From Streptomyces scabiei 87.22 (lineage in GTDB: Bacteria > Actinomycetota > Actinomycetes > Streptomycetales > Streptomycetaceae): 64,000 bases of DNA. Positions within the stretch are counted from its first letter, which is position 1. Each line of letters begins with the position of its first letter. Both the position numbers and the translations under genes were made by a program. Shown one piece after another: positions 49,883 through 58,939 of this stretch. The DNA is taken from assembly GCF_000091305.1 (NCBI RefSeq), contig NC_013929.1, forward strand, positions 7,440,001 through 7,504,000, read 5' to 3'. The notes beneath the pieces were generated by a model. That model was not told the origin of the DNA, did no database searches, and worked only from the letters and a program-made list of their open reading frames with translations.

Positions 49883-51232
49883 GTGACCGTGAACGCTAAG
49901 TCCAGCGCGAGCGCTGGCAACACCTGGCGAGACCTGCCCGCGGCGCAGCAGCCCGAGTACCCCGACACCGAGGCTCTGCGCGCAGTCGTTGCGGAGCTCG
50001 CGTCGTATCCGCCGCTCGTCTTCGCGGGCGAGTGCGACCAGCTGCGCGCCCGGATGGCGTCCGTCGCCAAGGGAGAGGCGTTCCTCCTCCAGGGCGGCGA
50101 CTGCGCCGAGGCCTTCGACGCCGTGTCGGCCGACCACATCCGCAACAAGCTGAAGACCCTGCTCCAGATGGGCGCGGTCCTCACGTACGCGGCCTCCGTG
50201 CCGGTCGTGAAGGTCGGCCGGATCGCCGGGCAGTACTCCAAGCCGCGCTCCAAGGGCACCGAGACCCGTGACGGCGTGACCCTGCCGACCTACCGCGGCG
50301 ACTCGGTCAACGGCTTCGACTTCAACGAGGCCGCCCGCATCCCGGACCCCGAGCGCCTGAAGCGGATGTACCACGCCTCCTCGTCCACGCTCAACCTGGT
50401 GCGCGCCTTCACCACCGGCGGCTACGCCGACCTGCGCCAGGTGCACGCCTGGAACCAGGACTTCGTGAAGTCGTCCCCGTCCGGCCAGCGCTACGAGCAG
50501 CTCGCCCGCGAGATCGACAACGCGCTGAACTTCATGCACGCCTGCGGGACCGACCCGGAGGAGTTCCGCACCGTCGAGTTCTTCTCCTCGCACGAGGCGC
50601 TGCTGCTCGACTACGAGTCGGCGCTGACCCGCGTGGACTCGCGCACGGGCCGCCTGTACGACGTGTCGGCGCACATGGTGTGGATCGGTGAGCGCACCCG
50701 GCAGCTGGACCACGCGCACATCGAGTTCGCCTCGCAGATCCGCAACCCGATCGGGATCAAGCTCGGCCCGACGACCACGGCCGAGGACGCGCTGCGGTAC
50801 ATCGAGCGCCTGGACCCGGACCGCGAGCCGGGCCGGCTCACCTTCATCGTGCGGATGGGCGCGGACAAGGTCCGCGACAAGCTGCCCGAGCTGGTCGAGA
50901 AGGTCACCGCCTCCGGCGCGACCGTGGCCTGGGTCACCGACCCGATGCACGGCAACACCTTCGAGGCGGCCTCCGGCCACAAGACCCGCCGCTTCGACGA
51001 CGTGCTCGACGAGGTCAAGGGCTTCTTCGAGGTCCACAAGGGCCTCGGCACCCACCCGGGCGGCATCCACGTGGAGCTGACCGGCGACGACGTCACGGAG
51101 TGCGTGGGCGGCGGCGACGAGATCTTCGTCGACGATCTGCACCAGCGCTACGAGACCGCCTGCGACCCCCGGCTCAACCGCAGCCAGTCCCTGGACCTGG
51201 CGTTCCTCGTCGCGGAGCTGTACCGGGACTAG
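49883..51232 (+). CDS. aroH: 3-deoxy-7-phosphoheptulonate synthase, class II
   Basis: First enzyme of the shikimate pathway (phosphoenolpyruvate plus erythrose 4-phosphate). 449 residues, plant/actinobacterial class II type. Metal and substrate motifs are FAGECDQL, LQGGDCAEAFD, VGRIAGQYSKPRS, LGPTTTAEDA and DPMHGNTFEA, and the C-terminal HVELTGDDVTEC with the metal-site Glu/Asp. I start at the GTG at 49883 (MTVNAKSS), matching the N-terminus I recall for the S. coelicolor protein; GTGs at 49874 and 49889 are alternatives. It supplies chorismate to the adjacent TrpEG. Confidence 0.95.
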   Translation: MTVNAKSSASAGNTWRDLPAAQQPEYPDTEALRAVVAELASYPPLVFAGECDQLRARMASVAKGEAFLLQGGDCAEAFDAVSADHIRNKLKTLLQMGAVLTYAASVPVVKVGRIAGQYSKPRSKGTETRDGVTLPTYRGDSVNGFDFNEAARIPDPERLKRMYHASSSTLNLVRAFTTGGYADLRQVHAWNQDFVKSSPSGQRYEQLAREIDNALNFMHACGTDPEEFRTVEFFSSHEALLLDYESALTRVDSRTGRLYDVSAHMVWIGERTRQLDHAHIEFASQIRNPIGIKLGPTTTAEDALRYIERLDPDREPGRLTFIVRMGADKVRDKLPELVEKVTASGATVAWVTDPMHGNTFEAASGHKTRRFDDVLDEVKGFFEVHKGLGTHPGGIHVELTGDDVTECVGGGDEIFVDDLHQRYETACDPRLNRSQSLDLAFLVAELYRD

Positions 51233-51340
51233 TAGCTGATCAGCAGGGGTTGCGCCTGTTACCGGAGCGCGAGGTGGGGCGCGGATCACATACGATCCGC
51301 GCCCCACTCCACTTTTGCCGTTCCCACCCGCCGGGTAAGG

Positions 51341-51359
51341 TTAGGTTAGCCTCACCGAT
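51341..51359 (+). promoter_or_regulatory. Iron box (DmdR/IdeR type) upstream of the ferredoxin gene
   Basis: TTAGGTTAGCCTCACCGAT matches the IdeR/DmdR consensus TTAGGTTAGGCTAACCTAA at about 14-15 of 19 positions. It overlaps TAAGGT/TAGGTT -10 candidates (51336-51347), so iron-loaded repressor would block transcription of the downstream gene. Confidence 0.75.
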
Positions 51360-51405
51360 CATCGGGACGGCGCCTCGTACTCGATCCCGGCGGGAGGTGG
51401 ACCGC

Positions 51406-51648
51406 GTGTTCGTCTGCAGTTGCTTCGGTGTCACCGAGCAGCAGGTCAAGAAACATGCGGCGGACGGCGCCTGCACACCTCGCCAGATCGCGTCGGCCTG
51501 CAAGGCGGGCACGGACTGTGGCTCGTGCGTGCGCCGGATCCAGGCGATCCTCGGCAGGGGCGCGTACCCGCGCCCGGAGCCGGCCGGCCGCGGAGTGGCG
51601 GTCTACGCCGATCTCGGGGAAACGGCCGATCTCGGGGAAGCGGCCTAG
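51406..51648 (+). CDS. bfd: Bacterioferritin-associated ferredoxin-like [2Fe-2S] protein
   Basis: 80 residues. Four cysteines C4, C6, C38 and C41 (VCSCFG ... DCGSC) give the Bfd-type [2Fe-2S] site. Bfd reduces the heme of bacterioferritin to release stored iron; the bfr gene ends 20 nt away in the opposite direction, which fits. GTG start, GGAGG 8 nt upstream. The iron box makes it an iron-starvation gene, as expected for iron mobilisation. The last 25 residues are a variable tail with a repeated DLGE. Confidence 0.9.
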   Translation: MFVCSCFGVTEQQVKKHAADGACTPRQIASACKAGTDCGSCVRRIQAILGRGAYPRPEPAGRGVAVYADLGETADLGEAA

Positions 51649-51667
51649 TCCAGGGGCGCGGCCCGGC

Positions 51668-52147
51668 TCAGCTCTCCGGCTGCTCGATCAGCTGGGCGAT
51701 GTAGAGCGCCTCGCCCAGCTTCTCCAGAAGTTCCAGCTGGGTGTCGAGGTAGTCGATGTGGTGCTCCTCGTCCGCGAGGATCGACTCGAAGATGTTCGCC
51801 GAGGTGATGTCACCCTTGTTGCGCATCACCTCGATGCCGCGCTTGAGGCGGTCGATGGCCTCGACCTCGACCTGCCGGTCGGCCTCGAACATCTCCTTGA
51901 CCGTCTGCCCCACCCGGACGTGGAACAGCCGCTGGTAGTTCGGCAGCCCGTCCAGGAACAGGATCCGGTCGGTGAGGATCTCCGCGTGCTTCATCTCGTC
52001 GAACGACTCGTGGCGGGTGTACTTCGCGAGCTTCGTCCAGCCGAAGTTCTCCTGCATCTTCGCGTGCAGGAAGTACTGGTTGATCGCGGTGAGCTCCGCG
52101 GTCAGCTGCTCGTTGAGGAATTCGATGACCTCGGGGTCGCCCTGCAT
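51668..52147 (-). CDS. bfr: Bacterioferritin
   Basis: Iron-storage ferritin with heme and a dinuclear ferroxidase centre, 24-subunit shell. 159 residues. Ferroxidase ligands E18, Y25, E51, H54, and the later Glu/His in ILADEEHHIDYL; the heme axial Met is M52 (FDEMKHAEIL). ATG at 52147, AAGGAG 8 nt upstream. The region before it (52200-52260) is A/T-rich with AAGTGC and TTAGTAAGTAAG direct repeats but no clear iron box. Confidence 0.96.
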   Translation of the reverse strand: MQGDPEVIEFLNEQLTAELTAINQYFLHAKMQENFGWTKLAKYTRHESFDEMKHAEILTDRILFLDGLPNYQRLFHVRVGQTVKEMFEADRQVEVEAIDRLKRGIEVMRNKGDITSANIFESILADEEHHIDYLDTQLELLEKLGEALYIAQLIEQPES

Positions 52148-52322
52148 CGCAGAAGCTCCTTCCAAGCGGGGGAACTGGGAGGTTGCGCCGCGATGATTGC
52201 ACCGCCGTCGAAGATCGTCCAGTAAGTGCGGGCTTAGTAAGTAAGTGCATCCTTAGTTCTAAATGTCCGAGTCGGGTGGACCCTGGTCATGTGCACCGGC
52301 CGGGGTCTGTCAGGATGGAGTC

Positions 52323-52970
52323 ATGGGTCAGCCGGTGGAACGCGCATCAGGAGATCGCGCAGCTGAGAACGCGGCGTCCTCGCAGCTTCCGCCGGGACAG
52401 CGGCTCCAGCGCGGCTGGCCGGTCACCCACTACGGGCCCGTCCCCAAGTTCCGTCCCGAGCGCTGGGACTTCCGGGTCTTCGGCGCCACCGCCGACGGCG
52501 AGAAGCACGCCTGGAACCACGACGAGTTCACCGCCCTGCCGTACGCCTCGGTCGTCGCCGATCTGCACTGCGTGACGAAGTTCAGCATGCTCGGCGCCGA
52601 GTGGGGCGGCATCCCGGCCCGTACGATCCTGCGGACCGCGCCGCCCGCCCCCGAGGTCACCCATGTGATGGTGTGGGCCGAGTACGGTTTCAGCTCCAAC
52701 CTCCGCCTCGCCGACTTCGCCGACGACCGCACGATCTTCGCCACCCACAAGGACGGCGAACTCCTCACCGCCGAGCACGGCTTCCCGCTCCGCCTGGTCG
52801 TCCCCCATCTGTACGCCTGGAAGGGCCCCAAGTGGGTCCGCGGCATCGAGTACATGACCGCCGACCGCCGCGGCTTCTGGGAGGAGCGCGGGTACCACAA
52901 CATCGGCGATCCCTGGCAGGAGCAGCGCTACTCGTACCAGGAGGAGCCGGGGGACGGCCCCGAGCTCTGA
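52323..52970 (+). CDS. Sulfite oxidase-like molybdopterin oxidoreductase
   Basis: 215 residues of the oxidoreductase molybdopterin-binding domain, without the C-terminal dimer domain, heme domain or Tat signal. The molybdenum-ligand Cys is in ADLHCVTKFS; the cofactor-binding segment is VPHLYAWKGPKWVRGIEY. Most likely a cytosolic YedY/SUOX-like enzyme of unknown substrate. ATG at 52323 preceded by GGAG. It is divergent from bfr and convergent with endonuclease IV. Confidence 0.9.
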   Translation: MGQPVERASGDRAAENAASSQLPPGQRLQRGWPVTHYGPVPKFRPERWDFRVFGATADGEKHAWNHDEFTALPYASVVADLHCVTKFSMLGAEWGGIPARTILRTAPPAPEVTHVMVWAEYGFSSNLRLADFADDRTIFATHKDGELLTAEHGFPLRLVVPHLYAWKGPKWVRGIEYMTADRRGFWEERGYHNIGDPWQEQRYSYQEEPGDGPEL

Positions 52971-52990
52971 CCGGGTCCTTTCCCGGCCCC

Positions 52991-53929
52991 TCAGCCGTCC
53001 CTGAGCTTCTTCAGACGCTCGACGTCCGCCGCGTGGCCCTCCTTGCCGCCGGGTGTCTCGATGATCAGGGGGACGCCCTCGGTGGCGGGGTGGGTCATCA
53101 GGGCGCGGAACGGGTCCTCACCGATGTGACCGGAGCCGATGTTCTCGTGGCGGTCCTTGTGGGCGCCGACCACGTCCTTGGAGTCGTTGGCGTGGATCAG
53201 CTTCAGCCGGCCCTCGCCGACCGTGTCCACGAGCAGGTCCAGCGTCCGGTGCATGCCGTCGGGGCCGGTCAGGTCGTGCCCCGCCGCGAAGATGTGGCAG
53301 GTGTCCAGGCAGACGCCCAGCTTCGGATGGGCGTCCAGCGCCTCGAAGTACGGGCCGAAGTCCCAGGTGCGCGAGCACAGCGAGGACCCCTGGCCGGCCG
53401 TGGACTCCAGCAGCAGGAACGGGTCGTCGTCGTGGGTCAGCTCGTCCAACAGCGGCAGCAGGTACTCCCGCACCTGCTTCAGCGCCACCGACCGGTCCCG
53501 CCCGCCGGTCGCGCTCCCCGTGTGCACGACCACCCCGAGCGCGCCGATCTCCCGGCCCCGGCGCAGCGAGTGCCGCATCGACTCCACGGACCTCTCCGCC
53601 GTCGCCTCGGTGTGCGAGCCGAAGTTGATCAGGTACGGCGCGTGCACGTACGCGGGGATCGACTCCTCGGCGCAGGCCGCCCGGAACTCCTCGTCCTGCC
53701 GGGGGTTGCCCGCCGGAGTGGCCCAGCCCCGCGGATTGGCGACGAAGACCTGGACCGTCTCGGCCCGCAGATCACGCGCGTACGCCAGCCCGACGGAGTT
53801 CAGCCCTCCGGCGACGGGGACATGCCCGCCGACGGGGTTCCGGGCCGCCCGGGAGGGACCGGAAGGGCCGGGGAGGCCGGGGGAGGCGGCGGCGGAGCCG
53901 GGGAGGCTGGGGGACTGCTGCGTGCTCAC
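52991..53929 (-). CDS. nfo: Endonuclease IV (AP endonuclease 2 family)
   Basis: Cuts DNA 5' of abasic sites in base excision repair. 312 residues; TIM barrel with three zinc ions. Ligand segments in order: VHAPYLINF, VVVHTGSA, LLLESTAGQ, CLDTCHIFAAGHD, LIHANDSKD, HKDRHENIGSGHIG, and LIIETPGGK. The GTG at 53929 gives the MSTQQSP N-terminus; the frame is open to 53971. The first 40 residues are a low-complexity Pro/Ser/Gly stretch before the domain. Confidence 0.93.
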   Translation of the reverse strand: MSTQQSPSLPGSAAASPGLPGPSGPSRAARNPVGGHVPVAGGLNSVGLAYARDLRAETVQVFVANPRGWATPAGNPRQDEEFRAACAEESIPAYVHAPYLINFGSHTEATAERSVESMRHSLRRGREIGALGVVVHTGSATGGRDRSVALKQVREYLLPLLDELTHDDDPFLLLESTAGQGSSLCSRTWDFGPYFEALDAHPKLGVCLDTCHIFAAGHDLTGPDGMHRTLDLLVDTVGEGRLKLIHANDSKDVVGAHKDRHENIGSGHIGEDPFRALMTHPATEGVPLIIETPGGKEGHAADVERLKKLRDG

Positions 53930-54093
53930 GGCACCCAGGGTCCCATGCACCCGCCGACCCCCGACCACCACCTACGCGCAGCCGCCGCCGAACCCGCCGA
54001 GCCCGGACCTGCGGGGCGGGCTCGCACAGGCGGCGACCCCGGCCGTGTCGACGGCCCGTCCCGCGCGGCGGTTTCGTAGGTCCGGGCCGCCCG

Positions 54094-56013
54094 TCAGCCG
54101 ATCTCGATCGTGATCTTCGAGCCCTTGGGTGCCGTGTCGCCGCCGTCGACCGACTGGCCCTTCACCTCGTCGGCGAAGAAGCCGAGGATGCCCCGGTCCT
54201 CCTCGACCTCGAAACCGGCGGCCTTCAGGCGGTTCGTGGCCTCGTCGACGCTGTCGCCCACCACGTCGGGGACCTCGACCAGCACCGGGCCCTTGGAGAG
54301 CGTCAGGGTGACGGTGTCGCCCGTGCCGATCTGCTTGCCCACGCCCGGCGACTGCTCCGCCACCAGACCCTTGTCGAACTCGGAGTTGACCCGCCCCGGG
54401 GCGATCTTCACTTTGAGGCCCTCCGCCTCCAGCTGGGAGGTGGCGTCCTCGACCGAGGACCCGGAGAGGTCGGGCACGTCCACCGGGGCTCCCCGGCTGA
54501 CCACGATCCTGACGACCGTCCCGGAGGCGACCTCGGTGCCGATGCCCGGACGCGTGCTGATCACCTGGCCCCGGACGACCTCGTCGCTGAACTCCCTGGT
54601 CACCAGGCCCGGTTCGAGCCCGTCGCTCTTCAGCCGGTCCTTCGCGAGGTCCAGTCGCAGGCCCTTCAGATCGGGCACCTTCACGGTCTCCGGGCCCCTG
54701 GAGACCGTCAGCGTCACGGAGTCGTTGTCCCGGATCCGTTCCCCGGGGGCGGGGTCGGTGCTGATCACCTTGCCGCGCTTGACGGTGTCGCTGTACGCCT
54801 GCTTCACGTCGACGTCCAGCCCCGCGCCCTCCAGCCGCTCGGTGGCGTCCGCCTCGCTCTGCCGCAGCACGGCCGGGACCTGCGTGAACTGACCCGAGTT
54901 GATGTACCAGACCGCCCCGCCCACACCGAGGACGAGCAGCACCGCCACGACGGCCGCCAGCACCCCGCGCCGGGGCGCCGAGACACCGCGCGGGCGCCGG
55001 GACGGCGGCGGTGGGGGCGACTGGAAGCGGCTCGTACGGTCGACCGGGTCGGGGTCCAGCCCCACGGACCGCGACACGGTCAGCGAGCGCGGAATCACGC
55101 TCGTCCGGTCCTCCGCGGTGTCGTGCCCGCCGGCCGTCGCCTGCGGCGGCACCGCGTCCAGTTGCTCCTCGCTCAGCCCGGCCCGCGCCTCCAGCGTCTG
55201 CGCGAGCAGCGCGACGGCGTCGTAGGGCCGCAGCTCCGGATTGCGCGCGGTCGCGGAGGCGACCAGCGCGTCCAGCGCGTACGGCAGCCCCGGCACGGCG
55301 GCCGACGGCGGCGGCACGTCGTCGTGCAGCGCGTGGTAGAGCACCTGGGCGGGGGACTCCCCGGCGTGCGGCTTGCCGCCGGTGAGCATCTCGTAGAGCG
55401 TCACCCCGCACGCGTACACGTCCACGCGGGCGTCGGTCGTACCGTGCTCCAGCTGCTCGGGTGCGAGGTAGGAGACGGTGCCGAGGACGCTGCCGGTGGT
55501 GCTGGTGACGGTGTCCACGGCCCGTACGAGCCCGAAGTCGGCGACCTTGACCCGGCCGTCGTCCCCTATCAGCACGTTCTCCGGCTTCATGTCCCGGTGC
55601 ACGAACCCGGCGCGGTGCGCGGCGCCGAGCGCGGCGAGCACCGGTTCCAGGATGTCCAGCGCCGCCCGGGGCTGCAGCGCCCCCCGGTCGCGCAGCACGT
55701 CACGAAGGGTGCAGCCGGCCACGTACTCCATCGCGAGATAGACGTACGAGCCGTCCGTGCCCTGGTCGTAGACCCCCACCACGTTCGGGTGGGACAGCCG
55801 GGCCACCGACTTGGCCTCGCGTATGAAGCGCTCGACGAACGTCCGGTCCGCGGCCAGCGTCGGATGCATCACCTTGAGCGCGAGCACGCGGTCGAGGCGG
55901 GTGTCCACGGTCCGGTAGACCGTGGCCATCCCGCCGACCGCGATCCGCGCCTCGACTCGATACCGGCCGTCGAGCACCTGGCCGACAAGCGGGTCCTGAA
56001 GGGTCGTGTCCAC
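54094..56013 (-). CDS. pknL: PASTA-domain Ser/Thr protein kinase, PknL-like
   Basis: 639 residues. The kinase domain (about 15-275) has the Gly loop AVGGMATVY, ATP lysine in LALKVMHP, catalytic HRDMKPENVL, DFG and APEQL. A juxtamembrane segment, one transmembrane helix (about 355-377) and four PASTA repeats (about 385-639) follow; PASTA domains bind muropeptides or lipid II. Mycobacterial PknL phosphorylates Rv2175c, whose relative is 4 kb away here. GTG start, no Shine-Dalgarno but TACACT 7 nt upstream, a leaderless-type start. Gene symbol by position and type. Confidence 0.93.
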   Translation of the reverse strand: MDTTLQDPLVGQVLDGRYRVEARIAVGGMATVYRTVDTRLDRVLALKVMHPTLAADRTFVERFIREAKSVARLSHPNVVGVYDQGTDGSYVYLAMEYVAGCTLRDVLRDRGALQPRAALDILEPVLAALGAAHRAGFVHRDMKPENVLIGDDGRVKVADFGLVRAVDTVTSTTGSVLGTVSYLAPEQLEHGTTDARVDVYACGVTLYEMLTGGKPHAGESPAQVLYHALHDDVPPPSAAVPGLPYALDALVASATARNPELRPYDAVALLAQTLEARAGLSEEQLDAVPPQATAGGHDTAEDRTSVIPRSLTVSRSVGLDPDPVDRTSRFQSPPPPPSRRPRGVSAPRRGVLAAVVAVLLVLGVGGAVWYINSGQFTQVPAVLRQSEADATERLEGAGLDVDVKQAYSDTVKRGKVISTDPAPGERIRDNDSVTLTVSRGPETVKVPDLKGLRLDLAKDRLKSDGLEPGLVTREFSDEVVRGQVISTRPGIGTEVASGTVVRIVVSRGAPVDVPDLSGSSVEDATSQLEAEGLKVKIAPGRVNSEFDKGLVAEQSPGVGKQIGTGDTVTLTLSKGPVLVEVPDVVGDSVDEATNRLKAAGFEVEEDRGILGFFADEVKGQSVDGGDTAPKGSKITIEIG

Positions 56014-56176
56014 GCAGGCGAGTGTACGAGCAGCCGCCCGCGGGCCCACGGGCCGCACGGCACCGGGGCCGTACTGCAGCAGAGCTGTGACCCGCGCCGA
56101 AGGCCCGTGACTGGCGTCCGCGCGACGGTATTCGTTCGGCTGTTCGGGTGACGGCGGGGCCGGAGCGGGATCCCGC

Positions 56177-56971
56177 TCAGAACGAGGGGCGCTCCGGATC
56201 GAGCCGGGCCAGCCCCTCGCCCGGCGACGAAGCCTCGGCGAAGTGCCGGCGGGGGATGCGGCCCGCCCGGTACGCCAGCCGGCCCGCCTCCACCGCGTGC
56301 CGCATGCCCTCCGCCATGAGGACCGGCTCCTGGGCCCGGGTCACGGCCGAGGCGAGCATCACCCCGGCGCACCCCAGCTCCATCGCGAGAGCGACGTCCG
56401 ACGCCGTCCCCGCGCCCGCGTCGAGGATCACCGGCACGCCCGCGTGCTCCACGATCAGCTGGAAGTTGTGCGGGTTGCGGATGCCGAGCCCCGACCCGAT
56501 CGGCGAACCGAGCGGCATGATCGCGGCACAGCCCACGTCCTCCAGCTTCCGCGCGAGCACCGGATCGTCGTTCGTGTACGGCAGCACGGTGAAACCGTCG
56601 TCTACGAGCGTCTCGGCGGCGTCCAGCAGCTCGATGGGGTCCGGCAGCAGCGTGCGCTCGTCGGCGATCACCTCCAGCTTGACCAGGGACGTGCCGAGCG
56701 CCTCCCGTGCGAGGCGGGCCGTCAGCACGGCCTCGCCCGCCGTGAAACAGCCGGCCGTGTTGGGCAGCACCCGGATGCCCAGCCGGTCCAGCACGGACAG
56801 CACCGAGCCGTGCACGGACGCGTTCACGCGGCGCATCGCCACGGTCGTCAGCTCCGTGCCGGAGGCGACCAGCGCGCGCTCCAGCACGTCCAGCCCGGCC
56901 GCCCCGCCGGTGCCCATGATCAGACGGGACGAGTAGGTCGTGCCGCCGAGGACGAAGGGGTCGTCTGCCAT
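56177..56971 (-). CDS. thiG: Thiazole synthase ThiG
   Basis: Assembles the thiazole phosphate of thiamine from DXP, ThiS-thiocarboxylate and dehydroglycine. 264 residues, TIM barrel. The Schiff-base lysine is in LVKLEVIAD; phosphate-binding motif IPVILDAGAGTASD-like segment VPVILDAGAGTASDVALAM. AAGGAGG 8 nt before the ATG fixes the start. It follows thiS by 4 nt in the thiO-thiS-thiG operon under the TPP riboswitch. Confidence 0.96.
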   Translation of the reverse strand: MADDPFVLGGTTYSSRLIMGTGGAAGLDVLERALVASGTELTTVAMRRVNASVHGSVLSVLDRLGIRVLPNTAGCFTAGEAVLTARLAREALGTSLVKLEVIADERTLLPDPIELLDAAETLVDDGFTVLPYTNDDPVLARKLEDVGCAAIMPLGSPIGSGLGIRNPHNFQLIVEHAGVPVILDAGAGTASDVALAMELGCAGVMLASAVTRAQEPVLMAEGMRHAVEAGRLAYRAGRIPRRHFAEASSPGEGLARLDPERPSF

Positions 56972-56975
56972 GCGG

Positions 56976-57194
56976 TCAGCCTCCTTGGACGGCGGTGAGG
57001 ACCTCGACGCGGTCCCCCTCGGCGAGGGCGGTGGTCGTCCATCGCGCGCGCGGGACGACGGTTTCGTTGAGCGCGGCGGCGACACCGGAGGGCGACGGGG
57101 CGAGCGTGCGCACCAGGGCGTCCAGCGCCGTGCCGGGAGCGATCAGCCGGCGCTCCCCGTTCACGAGCACGGTCAGGGTCCCGGTGGTGTTCAT
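56976..57194 (-). CDS. thiS: Sulfur carrier protein ThiS
   Basis: 72 residues, ubiquitin-like beta-grasp. The C-terminal Gly-Gly (VQGG) is adenylated and thiocarboxylated to give the sulfur of thiazole. ATG overlaps the thiO stop (ATGA), so translation is coupled; thiG starts just after its stop. Confidence 0.95.
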   Translation of the reverse strand: MNTTGTLTVLVNGERRLIAPGTALDALVRTLAPSPSGVAAALNETVVPRARWTTTALAEGDRVEVLTAVQGG

Positions 57195-58366
57195 ACGGGC
57201 TGCTCCATGAGTCGGCGGGCCGCGCCGGAGCGGAACCGCAGCGGTGTGAAGTCGCGGGCCTCCTCCGGCAGTTCGCCGGTGGTCAGCACATGGGCCAGGA
57301 CGTCGCCGGTGACCGGGGTGAGGAGCACCCCGTTGCGGTGGTGCCCCGTGGCGAGGATCAGGCCGTCGAGCCCGGTGGGTCCGAGGAGCGGCGCGTTGTC
57401 CGGGGACGCGGGGCGCAGGCCCGCGCGGGTCTCGGTGAGCGGGAGTTCGGTGATCCCGGGGACCAGCTCATGGGCGTCCCGCAGCAGTTCGTACACCCCG
57501 CCCGCGGTGACCGTGGTGTCCCAGCCCTGTTCCTCGCTGGTCGCGCCGACGACGAGTTCGCCGTTCTCGCGCGGCACCAGATAGACGTGGCTGCCGCGCA
57601 CCACGGCCCGCACGGTACGGCTCAGGAAGGGCGCGTACGACCCCGGCACGGTCAGCCGCAGCACCTGTCCCTTCACCGGCCGGACCGGCGGCACCACGTC
57701 GTCCGGGACCCCGGCGAGCCGCCCGCTGAGACTGCCGGCGGCAAGGACGACCCGTCCCGCGGACAGCCGGTCGTCCTCGCGGGTACGGACCCCGGTGGCC
57801 CGTTCCCGGTCCACCGTCAGCTCCTCGGCCCGTGTGCGGTGGAAGACCACCCCGGCCCGCCCGCAGGCCGCGACGAGGGCCCTGGAGAGCCGCCTCGGGT
57901 CGATCTGGTGGTCCCCGTCGGCCCGCAGTCCGCCCCGCACCCCCGGCGCGAGCATCGGCTCCAGCCGGCGGCAGTCGCGGCCGCTCAGCCACTCCGGGTC
58001 CAGGCCCGACCGGCGCTGCAGGGCGTGCAGTTCGCGCAGATGGGCGCGGTCGTCGGCGTCCAGCGCGACGGCGAGCGTGCCGCAGCGGCGGTAGCCGAGG
58101 CCGAGACCGGTCGCCTCCGTCAGCTCGGCCACGAACGCCGGATAGCGGCGCGCGGACTCCACGTTGAGCCCCAGCAGCGTCTGCTCGCCGTAGTGCAGTT
58201 CGGTGACGGCGGCGAGCATCCCGGCCGCCACCTGCGCGGCCCCGCCGCCCGGCTCTGGATCGACCACGGCCGTCGCGAACCCGCGCAGCGCGGCCCGCCA
58301 CGCCGTCACGAGCCCGATGATTCCGCCCCCCACGACGAGGACGTCTGACGTGTGCGTACGCGACAT
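57191..58366 (-). CDS. thiO: Glycine oxidase ThiO
   Basis: FAD enzyme that oxidises glycine to iminoglycine, the C2-N source for thiazole. 391 residues. FAD motif VVGGGIIGLVTAW near the N-terminus; C-terminal ATGHHRNGVLLTP is the DAO-family FAD motif; substrate Arg likely in ETRAGLRPAS. ATG at 58366, GGGAGGGG 10 nt upstream, which is the 3' strand of the TPP aptamer. First gene of the operon. Confidence 0.95.
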   Translation of the reverse strand: MSRTHTSDVLVVGGGIIGLVTAWRAALRGFATAVVDPEPGGGAAQVAAGMLAAVTELHYGEQTLLGLNVESARRYPAFVAELTEATGLGLGYRRCGTLAVALDADDRAHLRELHALQRRSGLDPEWLSGRDCRRLEPMLAPGVRGGLRADGDHQIDPRRLSRALVAACGRAGVVFHRTRAEELTVDRERATGVRTREDDRLSAGRVVLAAGSLSGRLAGVPDDVVPPVRPVKGQVLRLTVPGSYAPFLSRTVRAVVRGSHVYLVPRENGELVVGATSEEQGWDTTVTAGGVYELLRDAHELVPGITELPLTETRAGLRPASPDNAPLLGPTGLDGLILATGHHRNGVLLTPVTGDVLAHVLTTGELPEEARDFTPLRFRSGAARRLMEQPV

Positions 58367-58380
58367 GGGCGTCCAGCCCC

Positions 58381-58470
58381 TCCCTTCGCCGGCATGACCC
58401 GGATCAGGTTCGTACGGTCGGAGGCCGCCAGCCTCCCTCTCAGCCCGGTGCGTCCGGGCTCCCGCGAGTG
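58381..58470 (-). promoter_or_regulatory. TPP riboswitch (THI element)
   Basis: On the minus strand the THI-box order is clear: GGGAGCCCGG, the CTGAGA box in GGGCTGAGAGGG, then ACCTGATCCGGGTCATGCC and GGCGAAGGGA. The terminal GCGAAGGGA directly supplies the Shine-Dalgarno region of thiO, so TPP binding would hide the ribosome site. Transcript 5' end expected just upstream (about 58480-58500). Confidence 0.95.
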
Positions 58471-58527
58471 CTCTACGGTGGCCCACCCTAGCCCTCGCCG
58501 TTCGCCTCAGAAAGGGAGCCTCGTCCC

Positions 58528-58935
58528 ATGGCCCGCTCGCTCGACGGTCTCGTCCTCGCCCCCGTCGCCGACCAGGCCCCCGGCCAGGTGGGCACCCGCA
58601 CCCGGTTCGTCTACCACGAGCGGGACGGCGAGATCTGGGCCGAGTACGCGGGCGGCGACGTCGTGCGCGGCCGGCTCGTGGGCACGCGCGCGGGGGACCG
58701 GCTGGACTTCCGGTACGTGCAGCTCAAGACCGACGGGACCACCGCGTCCGGGCACTGCGCCTCATCGGTGGTCGAACTGCCCGACGGGCGCGTCCGGCTG
58801 GAGGAGACCTGGGAGTGGGAGTCGCGGCCGGGCAGCGGGACGAGCGTGGTGGAGGAGATCGTGGGGGGAGGAGGTCGTGGGGGCGTGACCGTCGCCCCAC
58901 CGGCTGACCGAGCGGATGCCGGTTGTCTATGGTGA
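58528..58935 (+). CDS. Protein of unknown function
   Basis: 135 residues, predicted all-beta (GTRTRFVYHERDGEIWAEY, RLDFRYVQLKTDG). No known motif, signal peptide or membrane segment. GGGAG 9 nt before the ATG. It is divergent from the TPP riboswitch and four bases before the next gene's GTG; the last 25 residues are low-complexity and overlap that gene's likely promoter. Confidence 0.7.
   Translation: MARSLDGLVLAPVADQAPGQVGTRTRFVYHERDGEIWAEYAGGDVVRGRLVGTRAGDRLDFRYVQLKTDGTTASGHCASSVVELPDGRVRLEETWEWESRPGSGTSVVEEIVGGGGRGGVTVAPPADRADAGCLW
58928..58933 (+). promoter_or_regulatory. -10 element TATGGT, leaderless start
   Basis: TATGGT lies 6 nt before the GTG at 58940, inside the end of the preceding gene. 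Confidence 0.4.
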
Positions 58936-58939
58936 CCGG

